From Desulfocapsa sp. (GTDB lineage Bacteria; Desulfobacterota; Desulfobulbia; Desulfobulbales; Desulfocapsaceae), in contig JAOZKX010000164.1 in the NCBI GenBank assembly GCA_029935135.1, forward strand, positions 1-5,662: a DNA stretch of 5,662 bases. Direction: 5' to 3'. The notes under the pieces are model-generated. The model was not told the DNA's origin, did not search any database, and saw only the letters and a list, made by a program, of their open reading frames with translations. Position numbers and translations under genes: made by a program. The first letter of the stretch is position 1. The number at the start of each line of letters is the position of its first letter. Below are positions 1 through 5,662 of this stretch, in pieces.

Positions 1-1281
1 ATCTCGGATAGTCGGCAACTGGAAGCCCTTCCCCAGGGAGAAAGAGAGTATCTCGCTGCCAATAAGATACTTTTTGAGGGGGGAGGACACAGTGAAAAAT
101 TTCTTCTCCAGGCAGACTATATCGTGCTCAGCCCAGGTGTGCCGACAGATTTACCAGTCCTGGAAAAACCACGCAGTATGGATATTCCGATTTTGGGAGA
201 GTTGGCCCTGGCTGCGCCGCATCTTAAGGAAACAGTGGTTGCTGTAACGGGAACCAATGGAAAGACAACGGTGACGGCCCTGATTGCTGAATTACTCAGG
301 GCAGCCGGAAAAAAAGTGTTTGTGGGCGGAAATATTGGAACGCCTGTTCTTGACTATGTGTGTGCTGATCGTGCTGCAGATGTCATTGTTCTTGAGCTCT
401 CAAGTTTTCAACTGGAATCCGCGGGGCAGTTCAGGCCTGATATTGGACTCTTGCTCAATGTGACAGCAGATCATCTCGATTGGCACAAAACGATGGAAAA
501 GTATGTTACCGCCAAGATGAAAATGTTTTCCTGGCAGGGTGCGGATGATAGCGCAATCTTGTCCGGGGATGATCAGGTATGTCTGGATAATCGCTCACTC
601 TTAACTGCTCAAAAGCTGTTCTGTTTTGGTGCTCCAGAGAGTGGATGTGCGGTGCGGGGGGATGGTAAAGGGGTGACGGTGCGTCTGGATGGGGTTGAAG
701 AGAGCCATTATTCCCTGCAGGGAACGGACCTTGATTCCAATACCGGCATGTTGAATGCAGCAGCAGCAATCCTGACAGCGACCCTGCTTCACTGTCAGAA
801 AGATGATATCAACAAGGGGTTGCACTCATTTCGTCTTGCTCCCCATCGTCTGCAGTTTGTAAGAAGCCTGGCCGGGGTGGATTACTATGATGATTCGAAG
901 GCAACGAATAGTGGTGCTGTTATCAGTGCCCTGGATTCTTTTTCCGAAAATATCATTCTTATTGCCGGCGGTAAAGAAAAAGGGGAGGATTTTACTGTGT
1001 TAGGGACAATTATTCATGAAAAAGTAAAGGCCCTTATCCTGATTGGGGAAGCAGCATCGTCTCTGGCAGCTGCAGCGGATGCAGAAGGATTTACTCATTA
1101 TGCAGAATCAATGGCAGAAGCAGTCTCTCTTGCCGGGAATATTGCCTTCAGGGGAGACACTGTCCTCCTGGCACCGGCCTGTGCCAGTTTTGATATGTTT
1201 GATAACTATGGTCATCGCGGCCAAGTTTTTTCAAGAGAAGTAATGGCCCTTGTTGAACAGTGTGTGGAGGATGTAGCCTGA
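1..1281 (+). CDS. murD: UDP-N-acetylmuramoyl-L-alanine--D-glutamate ligase MurD (5' partial)
   Basis: ATP-dependent cytoplasmic Mur ligase that adds D-glutamate to UDP-MurNAc-L-Ala. The frame is open from base 1, so the start lies upstream of the window. 426 residues are visible and roughly 30-40 N-terminal ones are missing, judged against the usual 440-460. Numbering visible residues from base 1: SDSR (2-5) matches the end of the N-terminal uridine-binding Rossmann domain; the P-loop GTNGKTT is at 84-90; SSFQLE at 134-139; NVTADHLDWH at 153-162. The Lys in AKMKMF (about 172) fits the carbamylated lysine of the family. The C-terminal domain shows PHRL (281-284), DDSKATN (297-303), GGKEKG (323-328) and PACASFDMF (392-400). 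DDSKATN and the FDMF motif separate MurD from MurC, MurE and MurF. A GTG at 124 is not the start, because conserved sequence continues upstream of it. The TGA stop shares its A with the murG ATG. Confidence 0.97.
   Translation: MSDSRQLEALPQGEREYLAANKILFEGGGHSEKFLLQADYIVLSPGVPTDLPVLEKPRSMDIPILGELALAAPHLKETVVAVTGTNGKTTVTALIAELLRAAGKKVFVGGNIGTPVLDYVCADRAADVIVLELSSFQLESAGQFRPDIGLLLNVTADHLDWHKTMEKYVTAKMKMFSWQGADDSAILSGDDQVCLDNRSLLTAQKLFCFGAPESGCAVRGDGKGVTVRLDGVEESHYSLQGTDLDSNTGMLNAAAAILTATLLHCQKDDINKGLHSFRLAPHRLQFVRSLAGVDYYDDSKATNSGAVISALDSFSENIILIAGGKEKGEDFTVLGTIIHEKVKALILIGEAASSLAAAADAEGFTHYAESMAEAVSLAGNIAFRGDTVLLAPACASFDMFDNYGHRGQVFSREVMALVEQCVEDVA
1266..1270 (+). promoter_or_regulatory. Shine-Dalgarno site for murG
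   Basis: GGAGG lies inside the last codons of murD, with 10 nt between it and the ATG at 1281. It is the strongest ribosome binding site at any gene junction in the window. It decides the murG start in favour of 1281 over the upstream in-frame GTG at 1260 and the downstream ATG at 1302. Confidence 0.75.
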
Positions 1282-2414
1282 TGAGCTCTTCGATCCGTCT
1301 TATGCTGACAGGTGGCGGGACCGGTGGGCATCTCTTTCCGGCAATTGCCACAGCTGAAGCGTTATGTGAGCGCATGCCGGGGAGTAAAATTCTTTTTGTG
1401 GGAACCAAAAGGAAAATGGATAAGACTAGTCTGGAACACTACGGGTATGCAATTACTTCAATTCACTCAATGGGACTAAAGGGGAAAAATATTTTTTCCC
1501 TCTTCAAAGGGCTCGCTGTCCTTCCTCTTTCATGCCTGGAAGCTGCTTTTCATATCCTTCGTTTCAGGCCTCACCTGGTGGTGGGTGTTGGCGGCTATGT
1601 GACAGGGCCCGTAATCGCAATGGCCAGGATTCTTGGCAAACCGACACTGATCCATGAGCAGAATTCGGTACCGGGACTTGCCAATAGAAAGCTTGCTCCA
1701 TTGGCAGAAAAGGTGTGTCTCTCTTTACCGGGCAGTGAAAAATGGTTTCCTCCCTCAAAAATAGTACTGACTGGCAACCCTGTACGAAATGCGATTTTGA
1801 CCCTGGCGCAAAAGAAAGAACAAAAGAAGTCCGGAAAGTTGACCTTACTCGTATTGGGAGGCAGTCTGGGGGCTCATCGGGTCAATGAACTGGTAATAGA
1901 GGCGTTTGGCCAGGGATCTGGGGTATTAAGAAATGTAAAAGTGATTCATCAAACAGGGACAAATGATGCAGAACTTGTTGCCGCGGCGTATAAGAAACAT
2001 ACTATTGAGGCAACGGTTGCACCATTTTTTAATGATATGGCCTCACTCTACGCTGAAGCAGATCTTCTCGTGTCACGTGCAGGAGCAACGACGCTTGCAG
2101 AAATTGCTGTACTTGGCAAACCTGCAATTTTGATCCCCTATCCCTATGCGGCAGATAATCATCAGGAAAAAAATGCTGAATATTATGTGCAGGGCGGCGG
2201 GGCCATTATGTTTGTTGAAAAAGAACTGACGGCAGAAAAATTAAAAAAAACATTGGAAGAACTGTTCTCCGATAAAAACAAGCTGCAAACAATGGGAACA
2301 GCCATGCACAGCAAAGCATTCCCGGATGCAACCAGGCGGATTGTAGATGAGTGTCTCAAGTCCATAGCCAGCAAAACCCAAAACCCAAAACCAAAAACCC
2401 AAAACCTGTCTTAA
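1281..2414 (+). CDS. murG: UDP-GlcNAc:lipid I N-acetylglucosaminyltransferase MurG
   Basis: Family GT28 (GT-B fold) transferase. It acts at the cytoplasmic face of the inner membrane and adds GlcNAc from UDP-GlcNAc to undecaprenyl-PP-MurNAc-pentapeptide (lipid I), giving lipid II. The protein has 377 residues; E. coli MurG has about 355. Visible motifs are the first glycine loop GGGTGGH (11-17), VGVGGYVTGP (101-110), IHEQNSVPGLANR (124-136), TGNPVR (164-169), the second glycine loop GGSLGA (193-198), SRAGATTLAEI (265-275) and PYPYAADNHQEKNA (286-299). The last two match the UDP-GlcNAc-binding region of the C-terminal domain. The ATG at 1281 overlaps the murD stop (TGATG), which suggests translational coupling. 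The body of the protein looks complete by about residue 363. The last dozen residues, a Lys/Thr/Gln/Asn/Pro-rich tail, are encoded by a 7-bp tandem repeat and look like an add-on. ftsW, which often sits between murD and murG, is absent here. Confidence 0.97.
   Translation: MSSSIRLMLTGGGTGGHLFPAIATAEALCERMPGSKILFVGTKRKMDKTSLEHYGYAITSIHSMGLKGKNIFSLFKGLAVLPLSCLEAAFHILRFRPHLVVGVGGYVTGPVIAMARILGKPTLIHEQNSVPGLANRKLAPLAEKVCLSLPGSEKWFPPSKIVLTGNPVRNAILTLAQKKEQKKSGKLTLLVLGGSLGAHRVNELVIEAFGQGSGVLRNVKVIHQTGTNDAELVAAAYKKHTIEATVAPFFNDMASLYAEADLLVSRAGATTLAEIAVLGKPAILIPYPYAADNHQEKNAEYYVQGGGAIMFVEKELTAEKLKKTLEELFSDKNKLQTMGTAMHSKAFPDATRRIVDECLKSIASKTQNPKPKTQNLS
2373..2407 (+). repeat. Five-copy 7-bp tandem repeat (AAAACCC) at the murG 3' end
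   Basis: Five consecutive 7-mers read AAAACCC, AAAACCC, AAAACCA, AAAACCC and AAAACCT, at 2373, 2380, 2387, 2394 and 2401. Only two bases depart from the consensus, each at the last position of a unit. The array ends five bases before the murG TAA and 10 bases before the murC ATG. In the murG frame it encodes the cyclic heptapeptide KTQNPKP followed by KTQNL. Because 7 is not a multiple of 3, the three forward frames give the same cyclic peptide, and no frame on either strand contains a stop. The minus strand carries five G-tracts of 2-3 Gs spaced by T4-T5. One more exact AAAACCC occurs at 2427-2433 inside the start of murC, out of phase with the array. Confidence 0.93.
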
Positions 2415-2417
2415 CTC

Positions 2418-3791
2418 ATGTACAATAAAACCCATAAAATTCATTTCGTTGGTATTGGTGGTATCGGTATGAGTGGTATTGCCGAACTTCTGCTTCATCT
2501 GGGATACCAGGTTTCCGGTTCAGATCTAAATGATTCTGTTATTACCAGAAATCTGCAGAGTTTGGGTGGGACAATACATAAGGGACATGAGGGGAAATGG
2601 GTGGATGGTGCGGATGTGGTGGTGACATCGTCTGCAATTTCTGAGAGTAATGCAGAAGTAGTGGCGGCAATCGAGGCTGATATCCCTGTTATTCAAAGAG
2701 CGGAGATGCTGGCTGAGTTGATGCGTTTAAAAAAATATGGCATAGGGATTGCTGGAAGTCATGGGAAAACATCTACCACATCCATGGTAAGCTGGATGAT
2801 GTCTGAAGCGGATCTTGATCCCACCATCGTCGTCGGTGGAAAGGTTGACAGTCTGGGGGGGAATGCCAAGCTTGGAGAGGGGGATTTTCTGGTTGCGGAG
2901 GCAGATGAGAGTGATGGTTCATTTCTAAAGCTCTCACCGGTACTGGAAGTGGTCACCAATATCGATCGTGAACATATGGATTATTACAGGGATCTCGATC
3001 ATATCAAAAAAACCTTTCTCAAATTTATTGATAAAATCCCGTTTTATGGCGCAGTAATACTCTGCCTTGATGATCCAAATATCGCAGACATACTGCCCGA
3101 AATACGAAAGCGTAAAATCACCTATGGTTTTACATCCCAGGCGGATCTTTCTGCCGAACAGATTGTTTCCCATGCTGGCAGGGTAGCATTTAGTGTGCGC
3201 TACCAGGGAGAAGTGCTTGGTAATGTTGACCTGTCAATACCTGGGAGGCACAATGTTTATAACGCCCTTGCTGTGATCTGTGTTGGCATGGAACTGGAGA
3301 TTCCCTTTGTTGTGATGCAAAAGGCACTGGCTGGTTTTGAGGGTGTGCAGCGAAGAATGCAGTTTAAAGGTGAGGGACAGGGAATTACAGTACTTGATGA
3401 CTATGGGCATCATCCTACGGAAATACGGGCTACACTTGCGGCCATAAAAGAGGCTTGGCCGGAGAAACGGCTGGTCGTTCTTTTTCAGCCCCATCGCTAC
3501 AGTCGTACTCTTGCGCTGTTGCCGGAGTTTCAGACGGCCTTTCATCAGGCAGACTTGCTGGTGATGACAGATATTTATGCAGCAAGTGAAGAAGCAGTAA
3601 AGGAAATTTCAGGTGAGATATTACTGGAAGAAGTGAAAAAACATGGGCAGCGACAGACTCGTTATATTTCTCAGGTAACTGATATTGCCAAAACGCTTTT
3701 TCCGGATTTACGGGAAGGTGACCTGGTCTTGACACTTGGTGCTGGAAATATTGTCCAGGCAGGAGAAGAACTGGTTGCAATGCTGGACTGA
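2418..3791 (+). CDS. murC: UDP-N-acetylmuramate--L-alanine ligase MurC
   Basis: ATP-dependent cytoplasmic Mur ligase that adds L-alanine, the first stem-peptide residue, to UDP-MurNAc. At 457 residues it is within the usual range (E. coli 491). Motifs in order: N-terminal GIGGIGMSGIAE (12-23), which binds the UDP moiety; P-loop GSHGKTS (113-119); EADESDGSF (161-169); NIDREHMDYY (181-190); PGRHNVYNALAV (275-286); QRRMQ (311-315); DDYGHHPTEI (327-336); FQPHRYSRT (356-364) and GAGNI (441-445). DDYGHHPTEI and QPHRYSRT are characteristic of MurC/Mpl rather than MurD, MurE or MurF. The position in the mur operon and the standard length favour MurC over Mpl. The ATG at 2418 is the only sensible start, since IHFVGIGG follows within seven residues. 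No purine-rich Shine-Dalgarno sequence precedes it; the upstream bases are the AAAACCC array. The murG stop is 3 nt upstream and in the same frame, so coupled reinitiation is likely (inference). Confidence 0.97.
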   Translation: MYNKTHKIHFVGIGGIGMSGIAELLLHLGYQVSGSDLNDSVITRNLQSLGGTIHKGHEGKWVDGADVVVTSSAISESNAEVVAAIEADIPVIQRAEMLAELMRLKKYGIGIAGSHGKTSTTSMVSWMMSEADLDPTIVVGGKVDSLGGNAKLGEGDFLVAEADESDGSFLKLSPVLEVVTNIDREHMDYYRDLDHIKKTFLKFIDKIPFYGAVILCLDDPNIADILPEIRKRKITYGFTSQADLSAEQIVSHAGRVAFSVRYQGEVLGNVDLSIPGRHNVYNALAVICVGMELEIPFVVMQKALAGFEGVQRRMQFKGEGQGITVLDDYGHHPTEIRATLAAIKEAWPEKRLVVLFQPHRYSRTLALLPEFQTAFHQADLLVMTDIYAASEEAVKEISGEILLEEVKKHGQRQTRYISQVTDIAKTLFPDLREGDLVLTLGAGNIVQAGEELVAMLD

Positions 3792-3797
3792 GAAAAA

Positions 3798-4733
3798 ATG
3801 GTAGCAATAGGAAAAGAGCTCAGGGAAAGAGTGAACAGTCTTACAGTAAACCCGGTATTGTGGGACTGTTTGCTTGCTCCTTACACCTCTTTTGGTATTG
3901 GCGGACCGGCAGCTGCTGTTGTCACGGTGGAAAGCCCTGAGGAACTCGGGCATCTGCTGCATCTGCTTAAAGAAAATGACATTCCCTATCGTTTTATAGG
4001 CAGGGGAACGAACCTGTTGGTAAAAGATGCAGGTTTTGCAGGTTTTGTTCTGGTACCTGGCAAAGGGCTGGCGACGATAACAACCATTGATGAGACAACT
4101 TCGGGCAGTGTCGTCCTGAGGGTGGGAGCCGGATGCAGTCTGGCAAAGTTGTTAAACTGGTGTGTGGAAAAAAGTTATACGGGACTTGAGTTTGTAACAG
4201 GTATTCCTGGCAGTCTTGGCGGAGCGGTGGTTATGAATGCGGGTGCCTGGGGTGGTCAAATGGCAGATGTCATAGGAACATTGACCACCATGAATGACTC
4301 TGCAGAGATTGAGTTCTTTAAAAGAGATCAACTTCATTTTTCCTATAGGTCATGGGATGATCAGATCAGTGAGGGCAGGGTGAAACTTGTGCTGGCAGCT
4401 GATATAATACTCTCGCATGGTGAGAAAAGTGAAGTAAGGGCTGTGTGTCAGGCGTATCAGGAAAAGCGGAGAAAAAAACAGCCCCGTGGGATGAAGAATT
4501 GCGGATCATTTTTTAAAAATCCGGAAGGAGATTCAGCGGGAAGGCTTATTGACGCCTCAGGCCTTAAAGGGAGGTGCTGTGGGGATGCGATGGTTTCCGA
4601 TATTCATGCGAATTTCCTGGTGAATAAGGGGGCTGCTGCTGCAGAAGATGTCATGAAACTTATGCAGATTGTGCAGGATCAAGTGGCTAAAGACAGTGGT
4701 ATTGTTCTGGAAAGTGAGATACATTTCATATAA
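3798..4733 (+). CDS. murB: UDP-N-acetylenolpyruvoylglucosamine reductase MurB
   Basis: FAD-dependent cytoplasmic enzyme that uses NADPH to reduce UDP-GlcNAc-enolpyruvate to UDP-MurNAc, the substrate of MurC. It has 311 residues, the compact size usual for type II MurB (about 300; E. coli type I is about 340). The FAD domain shows YTSFGIGG (29-36), GRGTNLLV (68-75) and GIPGSLGGAVVMNAGAWGG (135-153). SYR (182-184) holds the conserved active-site Arg. CGSFFKNP (235-242) gives the catalytic Ser at 237, and the C-terminal ESEIHFI gives the expected catalytic Glu at about 307. The residue before GSFFKNP is Cys, where Ala or Ser is more usual. The ATG at 3798 lies 6 nt after the murC stop, with only a weak GAGA upstream. 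An in-frame GTG at 3831, preceded by AGGGA, is a possible alternative that would remove 11 unconserved residues. FAD binding and reductase motifs are all present. Confidence 0.96.
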   Translation: MVAIGKELRERVNSLTVNPVLWDCLLAPYTSFGIGGPAAAVVTVESPEELGHLLHLLKENDIPYRFIGRGTNLLVKDAGFAGFVLVPGKGLATITTIDETTSGSVVLRVGAGCSLAKLLNWCVEKSYTGLEFVTGIPGSLGGAVVMNAGAWGGQMADVIGTLTTMNDSAEIEFFKRDQLHFSYRSWDDQISEGRVKLVLAADIILSHGEKSEVRAVCQAYQEKRRKKQPRGMKNCGSFFKNPEGDSAGRLIDASGLKGRCCGDAMVSDIHANFLVNKGAAAAEDVMKLMQIVQDQVAKDSGIVLESEIHFI

Positions 4734-4743
4734 GAGAACGAAT

Positions 4744-5662
4744 ATGATATTATTGAGAAAAATCAAGATGCTGCTGGGTGGAAAGAAGAAACATGTTGGA
4801 ACCATTGCGGCCTATTCCGAAAGGTTGCAGAAACAGCCGCGCTATAAGGCTAAATATCCGGGAGCCGAAGCTGGCAGAAAAAGTTTTCGCAGCAGGTTTG
4901 CAACAAGGCGTGGAACAAAGGGTGCAGGGCAACAGAGTTCTCCCCTTTCTGCTCAGCTGGGAACCACATTCTGGCGGAGATTGCTTCTATGCACTGTTTT
5001 GGCTGTCGTTCTTGGTTTTGCCGGAAAACAGTTACAGCTCAGTCCATTACAAGGTTTTTTTGATCAATGGGCATACTTTCGGATTCAGACCATTGAGATG
5101 CCGGGTTGTCATATAACAGATCCTGCAGAGTTAAAGAAAATTGGTGGAATTCACTACCAGTTGAATATGTTGACACTGGACCCGGCTGTTATGCAAAAAC
5201 GGTTGCAGGAACATCCGTGGGTTTCCGGGGTGAAAATACAGCGTATCTGGCCGGACACTCTTGTTGTTACGGTAAGTGAACACCGCCCTGAGGCATTGAT
5301 TGTTTGCGGGGAAGAGAATAAGTTCTCATATGTCAACAGAAAAGGAGAGATCTTTGCCGCAGTCAGGCAGGGACAGGAACTTGATTTCCCGGTAATTACC
5401 GGACTTGAGACTGTGCAGGGGAGCAGGAAAGATGAAATGCTTGTCGATGCAATGCGTTTTCTTCAGCTGACGAGACGCAATAATTCTAATTTACCGGGGC
5501 AGGATGTATCAGAGGTTCATCTTACTGAAAATGGGGAGCTGATTGTTTATCTTGTGCGTTATCCTTTTCCCATTTACTTTGGCCAGGGTAATGTGAAACG
5601 GAAGTATACGCAGTTGTGGAAAGTGTTGAAGGTTTTGTATCAGAAGAGTCGGAGTGGTTCGA
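4744..5662 (+). CDS. ftsQ: Cell division protein FtsQ (3' partial)
   Basis: Bitopic inner-membrane divisome protein that binds FtsB/FtsL and helps control septal peptidoglycan synthesis. 306 residues are visible with no stop before the window end; perhaps 20-40 are missing. Residues 1-79 form a cytoplasmic tail with about 20 Lys/Arg and only 2 Glu. One membrane segment follows at about 80-93 (RLLLCTVLAVVLGFAG), oriented N-in by the positive charges. A POTRA domain spans about 112-186, starting FRIQTIEMPGC. It includes the family hallmarks HPWVSGVKI (157-165), RIWPDTLVVTV (167-177) and SEHRPEAL (178-185). The following beta domain shows YVNRKGEIF and DFPVITGL. The start at 4744 is 10 nt after the murB stop, with a weak AAGAGAA upstream; an in-frame ATG at 4768 is possible. 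The tail is far longer than in E. coli FtsQ (about 25 residues). No ddl gene separates it from murB. Confidence 0.93.
   Translation, partial: MILLRKIKMLLGGKKKHVGTIAAYSERLQKQPRYKAKYPGAEAGRKSFRSRFATRRGTKGAGQQSSPLSAQLGTTFWRRLLLCTVLAVVLGFAGKQLQLSPLQGFFDQWAYFRIQTIEMPGCHITDPAELKKIGGIHYQLNMLTLDPAVMQKRLQEHPWVSGVKIQRIWPDTLVVTVSEHRPEALIVCGEENKFSYVNRKGEIFAAVRQGQELDFPVITGLETVQGSRKDEMLVDAMRFLQLTRRNNSNLPGQDVSEVHLTENGELIVYLVRYPFPIYFGQGNVKRKYTQLWKVLKVLYQKSRSGS

Noticed and set aside
124..126. GTG as the start of murD
   Set aside because: The frame is open back to base 1 and the upstream codons encode conserved MurD sequence (SDSR and the strand leading to LSPGVP), so the gene simply enters from outside the window.
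2243..2250. A8 run in murG as a programmed frameshift site
   Set aside because: The MurG frame continues correctly on both sides, and I saw no supporting stop, hairpin or upstream Shine-Dalgarno element. A-runs of 6-7 occur elsewhere in the window.
2373..2407. CRISPR array or telomere
   Set aside because: The units are 7 bp with no spacers, lie inside a coding sequence, and sit in the middle of a conserved operon, so neither interpretation fits.
2855..2861. G7 homopolymer in murC as a phase-variation tract or sequencing error
   Set aside because: It encodes a conserved Gly-rich stretch (SLGGNA) in the correct frame, and the full-length protein is intact. The tract is short for slippage switching.
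3430..3807. 125-residue minus-strand open frame, the longest on that strand
   Set aside because: It lies wholly antisense to the conserved 3' half of murC, resembles no known protein, and has no convincing ribosome site. It is a shadow of murC codon use.
4778..5116. 112-residue + strand open frame
   Set aside because: It is in a different frame from the FtsQ reading, which has clear membrane and POTRA features across the same bases. The alternative translation has no recognisable domain.

Overview
This window is an internal slice of a bacterial dcw (division and cell wall) cluster. Five genes lie head to tail on the + strand: murD (5' end cut off by the window), murG, murC, murB and ftsQ (3' end cut off). 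Coding density is almost total. murD and murG overlap by 1 nt, and the later gaps are 3, 6 and 10 nt. I see no promoter, terminator, RNA gene, mobile element or minus-strand gene. No stretch over 300 bases lacks a gene.

The organism is a Gram-negative-type bacterium with moderate GC (roughly mid to high 40s %, by eye). The gene order, with murB between murC and ftsQ, and the protein style suggest Desulfobacterota (former Deltaproteobacteria, possibly Desulfobulbales-like). This taxonomic guess is inference and only moderately secure.

Region by region: 1-1281 encodes MurD, which adds D-Glu to UDP-MurNAc-L-Ala. 1281-2414 encodes MurG, which transfers GlcNAc onto lipid I to make lipid II. 2418-3791 encodes MurC, which adds L-Ala to UDP-MurNAc. 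3798-4733 encodes MurB, which reduces UDP-GlcNAc-enolpyruvate to UDP-MurNAc. 4744 to the window end encodes FtsQ, the bitopic divisome protein that links to FtsB/FtsL. MurB, MurC and MurD act in that order in the cytoplasm, MurG finishes the lipid-linked precursor at the membrane, and FtsQ belongs to the machinery that directs septal use of it.

The enzymes look intact, with the expected catalytic motifs. The most unusual item is a tandem array of five 7-bp units (AAAACCC consensus, 2373-2407). It forms the last codons of murG and sits just upstream of a murC start that has no visible Shine-Dalgarno sequence. Secondary points are the absence of ftsW between murD and murG, and a long, very basic cytoplasmic tail on FtsQ. 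I found no convincing evidence of a wholly new system here.
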